From Akanthomyces muscarius (Eukaryota; Ascomycota; Sordariomycetes; Hypocreales; Cordycipitaceae): a stretch of DNA of 64,000 nucleotides. The notes below the pieces were generated by a model. It saw nothing but the letters and a program-made list of their open reading frames with translations, searched no databases and had not been told where the DNA came from. The position numbers and the translations under genes were made by a program. The DNA lies in NCBI RefSeq assembly GCF_028009165.1, contig NC_079241.1:6944001-7008000 (forward strand), given 5' to 3'. Each line of letters opens with the position of its first letter. Position 1 is the first letter of the stretch. This document shows, piece after piece, positions 10,727 to 21,832 of this stretch.

Positions 10727-12358
10727 CTAGCAGACGTTGACACATGCTCCGGCATCCAAATCGTCAAAACTTCCGACATTGCGCAGCCAAACGGCCACTT
10801 TCGACTCCAGGAAAGCCGCCACAACGTCGGACTCATACCCCGCTGCCTCGAGCCATCCAGCGTCGATCCCTTGCTGTACGTTGCGTAGCTGCACGGCCCC
10901 GTGAGGCGGTGTCCGCAGAACGGCCTCAATCTGGACGTGCAGCAGGTTCGGGAACTGACCATCAGCAACCTGCGCTGCGAGATGCAGCGCATCGCACTGT
11001 TTTGTGCACCCGTACATGAGCTCCAGGTGCAGGACCTGCACCGACTGCGGCAAGATCATCGTCAGACATTCTGGCGGCACGGACTCTTCTCCAGAGTTCC
11101 GATTCCTGCTGTCCGTGTTTAGCTGGCCAGGGTGTCGGCTGTGACAGTACGCTGCCTCGTCGAGCCGCAGTACGCATAGCTTGTTGAACCGCGCGAGGCT
11201 CTCCAGGCTGTCGGTATGGTCCCCGTCGTCCAGGTAGGTCACGGACGCGTCGAAGCGGAGGCCCAGATCGAGGAGGGTGTCGTACAGTGGCTCCAGCAGG
11301 CTGAGAACCCTGGAACTCGCAATCATGGGGTGTTGAAAGCTTGGGCCGGCACTGAACTGGAAGCGGCGCAGGTTCGGCGCGACGGCGATCAAGGTCTGAA
11401 GGCCGGCTAGGTTTCTGCCAGGTGCGTCGTCGGCTACAATGCAGTTCTGCAAGTGGATGGAGTGGAGATGTTTCATAAAGGGCAGCTCGTGGAGAAAGAG
11501 GCCTGGATGTATTTGTTGAGCTGTGCCAGTGTATGGGTCACTGTAGTTGGTCGTGAATGCTACCAAGTCTTCCACCTCGTCAATCACCAGCCTGCGCAGG
11601 TTCGGAGCAGCGCAGAGAAATAGGCAGATGCGCGGGTCATTCAAGACAAAACTTGAAATTCGCTCAGGAAAAAGCGTCAATGTTTGCAAAGCGGGCATGA
11701 TGGCGCCGCTGTTGAGCATCTTGGCGTACCGGGCGTGGCGAACCGCAGCCGCCAGGTCTGCCGCTCCTTGCTCGCCGCGCCGGAACCCTAGTGGAAAGCT
11801 CAGGTCTGTGAGATTATGCGCGAGAGATACAAACAAGTCTCGAGTTAGTCGAGTAAACGACACGTCGTCTACCTCGTACGATAGCGTAGCCACTGTCTGG
11901 AACGTCCTTTGCCGCTCCGCGTCCCGCACCGCCTCGAGCCGCTCCCGGCGTAGGACCATCTCCGAGCCTCCGAGAGTGATCTTGCGGACAGAGGCGGCAA
12001 GGTCCGGGCATGCAATGAGCGTGCGCAAGACGGCAAAATTGCTGTCGTCTTTGCCCGTCCGGTAGCCCCGCAGGCCAAACCGCAGCCAGAGGCTGTGAAC
12101 GAGAAAGGCCTGCGCCGGTGGCCGCAGCGCGCGGCACACGAGGCACAGGCTCTTCAGCGCCAGCTTGCCATCGTCAATGCCGGAAAGCTCCAGATCGGCC
12201 GGGCGGGAGCAGTGCTTGCAGAGGTGGCCGAGGATCAGGCTCAGAATCTCAGGAGGCAGCGTGGCCAAGGTGGCTGAGTGTGATGCAACAGCCGACTGCT
12301 TGGTGGCGCGGAACTTGACTTTGTTACGCACTCGCTGGTACAGAGGACAAAGATCCAT
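10727..12358 (-). CDS. F-box protein with leucine-rich C-terminal region
   Basis: Intronless 543-aa protein. An F-box-like segment starts near residue 32 (LATLPPEILSLILGHL) and runs to about residue 85 with the CLVCRAL helix; this domain docks to Skp1 in SCF ubiquitin ligases. The remainder has irregular leucine-rich strand and helix units (for example LRRLVIDEVEDL, LHSIHLQNC, LVQVLHLEL-type segments), as in fungal F-box/LRR-like proteins that recruit substrates. ATG at 12358 is the only start close to the F-box. No membrane segment or signal. The target is unknown. Such genes form large, fast-changing families in ascomycetes, so orthology is uncertain. Confidence 0.85.
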   Translation of the reverse strand: MDLCPLYQRVRNKVKFRATKQSAVASHSATLATLPPEILSLILGHLCKHCSRPADLELSGIDDGKLALKSLCLVCRALRPPAQAFLVHSLWLRFGLRGYRTGKDDSNFAVLRTLIACPDLAASVRKITLGGSEMVLRRERLEAVRDAERQRTFQTVATLSYEVDDVSFTRLTRDLFVSLAHNLTDLSFPLGFRRGEQGAADLAAAVRHARYAKMLNSGAIMPALQTLTLFPERISSFVLNDPRICLFLCAAPNLRRLVIDEVEDLVAFTTNYSDPYTGTAQQIHPGLFLHELPFMKHLHSIHLQNCIVADDAPGRNLAGLQTLIAVAPNLRRFQFSAGPSFQHPMIASSRVLSLLEPLYDTLLDLGLRFDASVTYLDDGDHTDSLESLARFNKLCVLRLDEAAYCHSRHPGQLNTDSRNRNSGEESVPPECLTMILPQSVQVLHLELMYGCTKQCDALHLAAQVADGQFPNLLHVQIEAVLRTPPHGAVQLRNVQQGIDAGWLEAAGYESDVVAAFLESKVAVWLRNVGSFDDLDAGACVNVC

Positions 12359-13682
12359 AGATACGGGTATTTTCTTTCTACGGACAGAGGTTCGCCCGTC
12401 TTTAATCTCCGTTGTGAAGTGCGGAGCAGATGAAAGTTGTAAGATGCTAGTGCCACGCTATCTGAGATCTTGGCGCTTGCAAATAAGAACGGAATCGCTT
12501 ATCATCAATCGTGTAGCCATTTATAGCTCAAGGGTTTGGAGAAAAAGCAATTGCATTGAAGCTTGAAATTGTATGAGATAACACAGTATCTCTTTTCGGG
12601 AATAACGCCCGATTTACTTGAGCAACAATAATTAGCTACTATATTTATGTTCTTAATTCCTATGGATCCAAGTAAAACGGCGAGATAGACAGCGAGACGT
12701 CCCGTCCACGACGACGCCTTTCAGTTGCAATACTTCGTGACTACTGCATGCCCCAGAAATAGCACCCTCTTAACTGGCGGGGTTGGCACAACTCATTTCT
12801 TGTTTTGCGTGGTCTCCTAAAACCCCGGATTGTGACCGTCAGCGCTCCGATTCAGTTCCGCTTTCTACTTCAGCCGTGGCCTCTTTTCCCACCGCTTGAC
12901 CAGCCAACGATCTACAGTAAGTGGTCCGATCCGTCCATCAATATGATTGCGGAGAATTAGCTTCCTTTTATAGGTGCTGAACCATGCCAAAGCAAATAGC
13001 AAAGCGGCAGCGGTGCGCGGGACGTGCTTCCGGAGAAATGCTCGTCGCGTCAGCCCGCAGTGAGGCTGTAAAGGTTGTGAGTGCATGGAGCCAATAAGAC
13101 ACGGGATAGAATGGAGAAGGATCGAGCCAATTTGGGAAACTTAATAAAGCTTCGTGTGATATCGATCTTGTGCAGCTGCATGTCAATCAGAAAGACCATA
13201 TTATGCATCATGCGGCGGACGAAATGGACCGCCCGAAGGTACCCATCTACATGCGTCACTACAAATAGTGCAGTTCGCAGAAATGTTCATCGAGAAAAGG
13301 AAATAGCAAGTAAACTCAAGCGCTTGCGTAGACTTGTGACAATACAGCTCATCTTTAATTCCATTGATATTATTGTTCGATATCTGTTGAGGGTAAAGGC
13401 GAATGTTCTGCTCTACACCGGCTCCGTATTGTCAGTGTGCATGCCCGCGACGCCTTGTCTGGCTCCTTTCAGCCGACTTGACCACTCAGCAAAGTGACAC
13501 ATCGTTACGCTACGTCATTGAGCATTTATTGAATTGGTTCATCAATGCATGATTCTCAATAAAAGTAGGCTATCGCGCGGCCCTGGAGCAAGTCCTGCTC
13601 GGGAGTGTCCAGGAAACGTACGATATAGTCCTCTTCTTCTCTCCACATCATCGATCAAGCTCTGAGACACTTTGCAACAGCC
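12359..13682. other. Intergenic 1.3 kb, no gene seen
   Basis: Between the start of the F-box gene (minus) and the fusion gene (plus), so it must hold both promoters. Moderately A/T-rich around 12540-12660. Short open frames on both strands (for example 13081-13497) have no recognisable features. I see no RNA gene or repeat. Confidence 0.45.
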
Positions 13683-16182
13683 ATGGGCGTTATTGTATCG
13701 CCTAGTCTTTTGGATGGTAATTTCCACAAAATCCTCCCATCTTGGAATACGAATGGCGTACTGAGCTCCCCCGAAACCCTTACTGAAAGCCTCCAGCATG
13801 AGCAGACGTCCGCTGTCGCGCTGGCGGACCCTCGCATTGACGACAGGCCCCAACTTGGATCCAGAACCGAATGGTACTACTTCCAGGCTCATCTGACCTC
13901 TGAGATATCTGACGAGCCTCTTCATACTGTTTTCGTGTGCATTTTTCGGCATTCACCCCATGGCGACAAGGGTCACTGTTGGGCCGTCGTCTACGCCGTC
14001 CTGGATTGGAGGACGCAGAAGTATGCTGCATACTCCAAGGTGCCCAATGGTGTGCCTGCGGGCGTCGCGAGGATGATGGAGACAAGCCATCCACGTCTGA
14101 GCTCCATCATCCAAGACCTGGTCGATACCGGCCCCAGTACCGACGGTACCCCATTTCTCCCCGACACCCCTTTCACAAGCAATGTCGAAATCCGTCAGTC
14201 TGAAGGTCCGGCTTTGCAACTTGACTGGGACAACGGTGCATTCATTGTTGGTGAGAATGGTTCTTACCATTTAAAGGTACCGGAGATTGAGCTCGACATT
14301 CAGCTTCAGGCGACGAGGCCAATGATGCTTCACGGTTATGATGGAGTGACTTGCAAAGATGACACGGTATTCCTAGGCCCACATACTCTATCTAAAATAC
14401 TAAATACTGATTTGATAGCACAAAATGTTTTATTACAGTTGGCCACGCACCGCAGTGGTGGGACAATACCAGGGGACCCAGGTCGTTGGCACTGCCTGGG
14501 TAGACCACGAGTACTCCTTGGGCGTACTGGGGAGCCAGAAAAGCCCAGATGCCCCAATTCCCGGCTGGAACTGGTTTTCTCTGGTCACTAGTGGTCCAAG
14601 TAACCTGGAAATCTGCATTACACAGGTATACCCAGCGCCGTGCTCTCAACGTTCGCCACTAATCCAGTCGTCTAGATCTTTCAAGAGCAAAGTGTCATTG
14701 AGGAGTACATCGTATACATGGACAATGACGGGAAGCGGCGCAAAGAAGACGTCTTCAGTCTTTTTCCGACCAAGAGCTGGGTCTCTGCGCAGACCTTCCA
14801 GAAGTTTGGCACTTCCTGGAAGCTTACCGTCCCCAGTCTCAACATCGACATTGACATTGAGGCGGTTTGCCAGAACCAAGAATTCCAAACTTGGATACGG
14901 CTACCATCCTTCTATGAAGGCGCAGTTCGTTTCTCAGGCACCTGGGAAGGGGCGCCAATTCGGGGGTTTGGAGCAATGGAGCTTGCCAACGAGACCACTT
15001 CGGGCGACAAATACATGGAGGTGATACTTGACAACGCTTCTGCACTGGTTCGAGCGGAAATCGAAAACGTTGTCCCGAAAAGTCTTTGTCCAAACCATTT
15101 TGAATATTTGACCGACGTTTCTTTTGACAGCGAGCAGGAACGGATTATCCAAGAGTCCATTGTTGACCCATTCTATCTTCTCAATAATCGTGGTGGCAAA
15201 AACTGGTATGTCCAAATCCACCAATGTCCTGCCTTTCTCAGGGTTCATGTTGATAAGTAATTCTCCCAGGCGTCCTATGCTTCTCAGTGCGGCCGCTAGC
15301 TTAGTCGGCGGCGATGCGAATGATTGGCGGCCATTTCTTGTGATCCCGGAAATGATCCATACCGCCTCGTTGATCATTGACGATATTCAGGACGAAAGTG
15401 AAACCCGTCGCGGAGGACTGTGTGTGCACAAGGTCGTGGGGATACCGACTGCCATCAATGCAGGGTGCGCCATGTACTTTTGGGGAGAAACCATTGTTCG
15501 GGACTGTGAGGCTCTTACCGAAACTCAGCGACGCGACTACTACGCAACGTATTTTGAGATGATGAGAGTGGCCCACAGCGGTCAGGCGCTCGATATTGCT
15601 GGAATGACCATGGACAATCTCCCGAGTATCGAAGAAGCCAAGTCTATACTCTCTCGTGTCGTCAACATGCACCGATGCAAGAGCGGCAAGCCTGCGTCGT
15701 GCTGCGGTGTTGGGGGGTCCCGACTCGGGGGAGGGACGAAAGAGCAGACGGATGCTATTGGTCTATACGTTCAAAATCTTGGTATGTCTATTTTTGCTAT
15801 TAATTCTTGGGGAGTGTGAGTCTCTGACTGCAATACAGGTCTCGCCTTTCAGATTCGCGACGACGTTTTAGATGTTCTTGGCAAAGTAAAGGGTAAAAAT
15901 GCAGCAGACGATCTTTACAATCACAAAATCACCTACCCTGTCGCCAAGCTCTTTACTCTGGACCATCCCGATCGCGAAAAGTGGTTCCAGCTCTGGGAAG
16001 ACCGCGACGTACCGGGTTTTGTCGAAGCGCTCGAGTCGTCCGGTACGATGGAGCTGTGCAAGGCAGACATCGAGGGCATGATTTTGGACGGATGGGCTGC
16101 TGTCAACTCTCTCACGCCCAACTCGTTCAGCAAGGTCCTATTTCGCACGTTTGGAGAGTTTCTGATTGAGCAGCACTACTAG
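13683..16182 (+). CDS. Fusion of CrtC/AttH lipocalin-like domain with polyprenyl (GGPP-type) synthase
   Basis: Single spliced frame of 758 aa. Exons 13683-14366, 14419-14625, 14676-15205, 15270-15781 and 15839-16182; all junctions are GT-AG and keep phase. Residues 1 to about 430 look like the two-barrel CrtC/AttH lipocalin fold: a TEWYYFQAHL segment near residue 61, and SWPR with a downstream AWVDHEYS motif early in exons 2-3. This fold includes carotenoid 1,2-hydratase and fungal decalin Diels-Alderases. Residues from about 440 form a trans-prenyltransferase: GGKNWRP (470-476), first aspartate motif DDIQD (511-515), second DDVLD (652-656). It would condense isopentenyl and allylic diphosphates; the lipocalin part might act on the prenyl product or a partner compound. 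The stretch 614-629 looks out of family register (see findings). No terpene cyclase or P450 is next door. Confidence 0.85.
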
Positions 16183-16383
16183 CACAAAGTCGGACTTTTC
16201 CTGTATCAAGGCATTATTGAAGATTATGTTAAGAATGTTCACCGTTTTCATCTCTAGTCCGAATACATAACAACTATAACTGTGTTTCTTTGGGGAATAT
16301 TTTGAATACTTAACAAGCGATAAATTAAATTCAGAGACACCTCGTTTACATTGTATTTACACCGTATTTCCTTCCGCAGACAT

Positions 16384-17540
16384 TCAAGGCTTGCGGCGCG
16401 CTGCCTTCTTTTTAATGCCCTGCGGACGAGCAGCTGTTGATTGTGAAGACGCCGCCTGCGGACGAGCATCTGTTGAGCGTGAGGTTGCCGCCTGCGGACG
16501 AATAGCTGCTGAGCGTGAGGTTGCCGCCTGCGGACGAACAGCTGCTGAGCGTGAAGAAGCCGCCTGCGGACGAACAGCTGTCGAGCGTGAAGACGCCGCC
16601 CACGCACTACTTCTCCTGGTCCTGTTCCTGGTCCTACTCCTCAACTCCCGTGTGAGCACTTGAATTGCTTCCTCGGTCCCAGGGCTCTCAGAGCTCCTAT
16701 CCTCCAACTCTTGGACGAGACGCTGGGCTGTCTCTCTTCGGTCATAGAGCTCCCAGAGCTCCCAGAGCTCCCAGCTCCATTTGCGCCGTCGTTGCCGCGC
16801 TGATCGGTGCGGGGCATGGGCCCTCCAAACAAGCCGCCTCTTGGTCTCAGTTTGTGCCTGGGCTTCACAGATAAGCCGCTCCAGTCTTGCACATTGTACG
16901 AGTCCAGCCTCTCGCGTGCCGGCTCTGGCAGATTGGCACGGAGAGATGCAAAGTCCCGATGAAACTTTACGCTTGGCGCTCCCATGGTGGCAGAGGCAAA
17001 CCCTGCCTTTTGCCAATGCCTGGACTTGTTTGTCAGTACCGTCTGGACCAGATTGTGGATTGGCCACTCAGCAGATTTCAGTTCACGGTCACGGCCCATG
17101 TCCGAGTTGCTAAGGCATGGAATCGTTGTTGGCGCTTGCGTGGTGACGAGATGCTCGATGTAGGATCCAAGCTCCATGACGACCAGGGCAGCAGGAACAA
17201 TATCGAGACGTCATCTTGCCTCTGTCTCTGGGCCAGTCTCGGGCCATCGCGAGTCCCATAGTCCATGCTTCTTCCACTGAGCGACAACCCAAGCATGGGC
17301 GATCGTCTTTTGTGACTCGACACTCCCGAAGAGTGAACGGTCGATGAGCATATGCTGCCATTCATCAAACTGCAGCTCTTGTCGCAGCTCAACATGATGC
17401 TCGAACCGATTTCTTGGCGTATCTTCTCGTTCGATCTGGATCGCTTGGGTGTTCTCTTCGCTCGCAATCGCCCGCGAGAGCTCTACACGAGGGTCGACTG
17501 TCTGGTACGCCGGAGGCGAATCAAAATGTAGACGCGACAT
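16384..17540 (-). pseudogene. Disrupted hypothetical gene with 36-bp coding repeats
   Basis: Minus-strand coding sequence from the ATG at 17540. The first 109 codons are open and then meet a TGA at 17213-17211. The same frame continues protein-like for about 100 codons (a hydrophobic ALVVMELGSY segment, then a mixed charged region). Near 16900 the plausible frame changes to one that ends at 16384 and encodes a basic region rich in Arg/Glu (around RRKWSWELWELWELYDRRE) and then five repeats of a 12-residue Ser/Ala/Arg/Pro/Gln unit, finishing with a lysine/arginine tail. The nonsense codon plus the frame change suggest a decayed gene; an unrecognised intron could explain one of them. I do not recognise the family. 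A nuclear, nucleic-acid-binding role would be a guess from the basic tail only. Confidence 0.5.
16419..16600. repeat. 36-bp tandem repeat, about 5 copies
   Basis: Unit CGCCTGCGGACGA-x-CAGCTG-like, 36 bp, repeated about five times with few substitutions. Read on the minus strand it keeps a 12-residue period in frame and forms the C-terminal repeats of the disrupted gene. Copies differ by point changes but not in length, which favours selection or recent expansion in frame. Confidence 0.85.
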
Positions 17541-18104
17541 TGCAGGTTTCTTTTTCTTATTTTGAAATGTTCGCAGTAAGTATGAGTGTGCATGAGATGA
17601 AGTTTGTTTATTGTGCGAACACGTAGCTGCTCGAGATCACTCCGCCCAACTTGTAGCACAGTGTCACACAGGACGACGCTGGCTTTGTGGACGGCGGCAA
17701 ACAGGCACGCTCAGCTCACCATTCGTCGTTTTCAGTACTCGGCGGTTGGCGAAACAAAGAGGGAACACATTTAAGAAACTCGAAACGAGTATTTTACACT
17801 CTGCTCGTCATCGCAGCCAGTCGATGCTCCCGTTCGGCGCAGTTCTGTTGCTTCTAGCAAGACACAGCAGCCGCAGTACCACGCAAACATGGCAATACTT
17901 CGCGTTTAAGCCTATTTATAGTCGAAGGATAGATCCTCACCAGCATCTATGTGTGTTCATACTTTGTTTTGAGACGATCTGTACCACATAGCCTGGGCGG
18001 CAGAGGCATTTATCTTACTGTAGCATATGTATGAGAATGAGCCTTCCTCTCGCCGTACTGCTATCATGGCATCAGCTTAGCTTTTTTCCCGTCAGACTTT
18101 TATA
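17541..18104. other. Intergenic, no gene seen
   Basis: About 560 bp between the divergent starts of two broken genes. Short open frames only; composition is mixed, with no repeat or RNA gene visible. Confidence 0.4.
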
Positions 18105-19890
18105 ATGGATTCAAATTACACTCTTCTATTGTTGAAACGTGCTAGCAATGCAGCGACGGAGGTACTAAGTCATCTCTCCAACCAATGCCTTCTGTCTACG
18201 CATATGGGGGCTCTGGTACTCAAAGTTGGCCATATAAGGTCAAGAGCCGAGAAGAAGGAAGCACGTTGCATTGCAGCTATGGGATGTGCTGGGGAGCTCG
18301 TCGACGTAACGCTTCCAGAGTCCTGGGCGGCTGTTTCGAAATTGCAGTGTGCATTTCTAGTCACGACCAACGGTGGCATCGAGTTTCTCGACACATCGAG
18401 CAATGCCTCGTCTCAGGCATGGTGGCCAATGTGGCACACAGAAGCTGCTTTACAACGGCAATAAAAGGGCAGACAGCAGCCAGGATCTCTGCAGTATTGA
18501 GATTAGAGTCGGAGAATCGGAAGCTGCCACGTTTGACATCATCTGGCTTGTTCCGATGCACAAGCTAGCCGTCGCCCTCTGGCTTTGGAAGGCCGCTACA
18601 CGGCCAAAGCATCCCACAATGGCCGACACGATATTGCTGCCGAGTCTGAAACCGAAATGAGAAGGCCTACCTCCGCCCGCATACCCGGCTGACATTTCCA
18701 TGGCTGACATTTCCATGGTTGACATCTCCATGACTGACATTCCCACGGCTGACGTCTCCGTGGCTGACACTCCCATCGACCCGATAAGCGTCGATATCTC
18801 ACAGTTCGTGCTGGCACCGAAGGCTCTGTGATCGGGCGCTTTTGGAGCCGTTTACAAAGCAGTTCATCCCAGAACAAAACAAGTTCTCGCTGCCAAGGTC
18901 CAAACTCCCAAGCCCTTTGCACGGCAGTATCTACGGCGAGAAATCAATATACTAGGACAGCTACGCCATGTGAGTACCCTGATTTATGTCACCGGGTTGA
19001 TTTGCGCTGACTTATGATAGCCAAGCATCGTAAGATGCTACGGATACAAAGAGAGCGGCCCTTCAGTGCAGATCTTCATGGACCTAAAAGATTGCAATCT
19101 GCAGGATTTGGTCCATCGTCAAGCGGTACCAGAGGATGACCTAACTATGCACGTTTAACACGACGTTCTGAAAGGCCTCGACTATCTGCATTCGAAGAAT
19201 TTTATTCATCGCGATTTGAAGCCCGCCAATATTCTTTGTTCTCCCGGGCAGCGGTGGTCGTTCCCCTTGGCAGACTTGGGCTCAGCAACACTCAGGATCG
19301 GGCACGCACAACTTGCGGTTCCGCAATGTTCGCTGCGCCAGAAATCCATTTTCGTCGCACGCAAACAACTGTCGTGGATATGTGGTCTCTTTTTGTCACA
19401 TTAGCGTGGACAAATAACTGGGAAGGTATTCGTGGCCGGGAGTTTGGTGGTTTCAAAGAGCTGTTATCCTGGATCACTTCGACTGCCCGTATCAAGTGAA
19501 ACAACGTGCAAGACTTGCAGGAGTTGATCGTAATTGACCACACGAAGCGCGCGACGGCGGCACAAATGCTCACCAAGGTCTTCAACGGCGAAGGGCTGAC
19601 TACCGAACGGCAACTTGTCCCGAGCCTACGGCCAGTGGAGGCCCGACCAGAGCCGATATCCCTGACATGGCGAGCTTTTTGGACGGGCCTGAAGCTCCCC
19701 CGCCCCAGCCTGCGCAGCGGGAGGTCACGCCGGTCGAGAGGCTACCGCTTGCTCCCATTGCGTGGGGTAGAAATGCAGCGCTCCCCTTGTTCGCCGCTCT
19801 CGGCGGCGCCCGAAGAAACCAGCGCGCTATACTGCATCGCGGCGTGGCAAAACCGCAAGCTATATGACAAACCGACAGGAAGCCACTATA
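18105..19890 (+). pseudogene. FHA-domain serine/threonine kinase pseudogene (Chk2/Mek1-like group)
   Basis: The N-terminal part (18105 to about 18560) resembles a forkhead-associated phosphothreonine-binding domain: AVSKLQCAFLVTTNG then TFDIIW. A kinase domain follows: SGAFGAVYKAVHP (glycine loop), LAAKVQTP (ATP-binding lysine), REINILGQLRH, then a plausible intron (18969-19020), IHRDLKPANIL (catalytic loop), LADLGSA (DFG equivalent), FAAPE and VDMWSL. Lesions are plain: a frame change near 18420, TGA at 18658 and 18829, TAA at 19156, a frame change near 19300 and TGA at 19497. With this many lesions no functional kinase can be made. The glycine-loop/DFG degeneration also suggests it was a divergent member of the expanded fungal kinase families. 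Confidence 0.82.
18688..18780. repeat. 15-bp tandem repeat in kinase pseudogene linker
   Basis: Six imperfect copies of GCTGACATTTCCATG-type units, each coding Ala/Val/Thr-Asp-Ile-Ser-Met in the frame of the kinase. It lies between the FHA-like and kinase parts, so it was probably an expanding linker. Differences between copies are mainly transitions. Confidence 0.85.
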
Positions 19891-21189
19891 CGGGAAATAA
19901 GCGTCAAGTTCAGAAGCCAACAGCCACGTCAAAGATGAGCTCTGCGATCATTGCGCACTCCCTTGCGCGCGGCGCTGAAAGCTCCAAAAAATAATAATCT
20001 TGGGACGGCCATGTCAGTCTCCTGACCTCACGAGAAATCATCGGCGAAACGTCCGCCCATTGACGAAGCTTAGATAGAAATGGTGTTGAAGATGCTGGTC
20101 GTCTCTCCATGATCGCCTAATTTATATATATTATGTACATTCTTTTTCTTTCGTGTCGTCATAGTTGGAAACTCATATATCTTTTGTACTTCCTTTTTTT
20201 TTTTTCTATATTATTGGCGGTTAAGGAGTACGGGTTGGAATATTTCTTGTCTACTAAAGCATGCAGTCCACGCATCGTAATGTGAGGACATGTATATAAC
20301 GGAGGATGCCGGGCTTGAATACCATCGCAAGATTGAGGACACTAACATTTGACAGCATTTATCTGTACATAAACTCGGGACACCATGGTCATCATTATAA
20401 ACAGGGAGCGAGGGGTACCTAACCAGCCGGTGGAAAACCTGGCTGTTCGGCAGTGGAAAGAAACGGACGAGCAGGAATATCATGATCTAACTGCTTAAGT
20501 ATAAATTGTAGTTAGCTTCGCTGGAACTGATCCTTGGCTGTGGGTGCCAGTAGTTACACATTGCCAGGCAACCAGGCCATGTCTTGTGAGAAGCGAGACT
20601 TGCGTCTCGCCCCTGCCTGTGGGCTCCTAGGAGTCTTCTTTTCACTTTCACCAATCACCAGTTCCAGATACAAAGGAGACCTCTTCAACCTGGACGATGT
20701 CACTGCAGAGAACGGCCTTTGCCTGTGGCGTCTGTCGTCGAGTCTGTCTGCACCCTTGGGACGCGCGGAGGAGACCTGAGTTGTGCGGGCATATCTGAAG
20801 CCAAGAAACAGGTCATCACATAAAATAAGCAAGATTACACTTGGTAGTTGTAGTTTCTTTTGTCCCAACCCGCTAGCCCATGTAGTGACACTCTTATTGC
20901 ATGAGAAACCATGTCGGAGCCGGTGCTTGAGGTCCGGTGCTTTACCAGCGACCACTTTCCGCGAAGAACAAAACAATTCGAAAAACCACCAGAAAATACA
21001 ATTTAAAAGAATGACGTTATCTTTTCTTGCTCATCAAACGAAAATTACCATCTCCTCCAGCCTCTGCCCTCTCACTTCCACACCCGAAGCTCTAGCGCCA
21101 AAACTGTCGATGCCATCTCCACAGCGCACCTCTACCTATGATGTGCCTTCTTTTCTCCCACCCGCACGACCTACCACCATCACCAAACC
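19891..21189. other. Intergenic 1.3 kb, no gene seen
   Basis: Follows the kinase pseudogene and leads into the LYR gene. A long poly-T/poly-C-T tract lies near 20185-20210. Open frames on both strands around 20534-20976 overlap each other and show no family features. The last 200 bp before 21190 are C/T-rich, as often in fungal 5' leaders. Confidence 0.4.
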
Positions 21190-21622
21190 ATGCCGCCGTC
21201 TCTCCGCCACCAAGTGATAGCCATATACAAAGGTACATTTTTTTATCACTCCTTCGTATACGCCTCAATCGATATCTGACGTCTTTGTAGAGCTGCTGTA
21301 TCTCGGGCGCGAATACCCGCTCGGGTACGGCTACTTTCGCCCGCGGCTGCACAAGGCCTTCATGGCCAAGTCGAGCGAGCGCGACGAGGACAAGATACGG
21401 CAGGGCATCAAGCAAGCTGAATATGTAAAAAAGGGTGCGTCTCCTTTCTCTCGTCTTTTCCCAATTATGCCAAGGGCGGCGTTGCTGACAAGCACTAGAA
21501 ATCGAAGCTCTGTATGATGGCATACTCACGTCAACACTTGCGGAGAGATGCTAACACCACGGTATAGATATTATTTGAAACGATACCGAACGTTGCGAAA
21601 ACGCTACGTGGCAGATGCATAG
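21190..21622 (+). CDS. LYR-motif protein, ETFRF1 (LYRM5) homologue
   Basis: Small mitochondrial LYR protein; in animals ETFRF1 binds electron transfer flavoprotein and removes its FAD. Four exons: 21190-21232, 21291-21434, 21499-21511 (only 13 nt) and 21568-21622, giving 84 aa. All junctions are GT-AG with phase kept. The core YKELLYLGREYPLGYGYFR matches the LYR helix of ETFRF1, and the C-terminal pattern EIEALYYLKRYRTLRKRY matches its final helix. The whole length fits the family (about 90 aa). It is easily missed because no single frame covers it. Function in this fungus is inferred from family membership; a role as an acyl-ACP-bound assembly factor for a respiratory complex is an alternative. 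Confidence 0.9.
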
Positions 21623-21832
21623 CTTCATTCACGAGATAAAAAATGTACCACCATGTTCATGATATATATGCAGTAATTCGCCTTTTTTTTTAAATAGCTT
21701 CATAAGTAAAATAAACAAAATAAATAAATCACATGGTTCATCGCTAAGATGCTTGTCCGAATCAATTCCCACCTCATGCATTCATTTCATTTCCATCAAT
21801 AGACAGGAAAGGATCTGTAACTCGTGCCGCCG

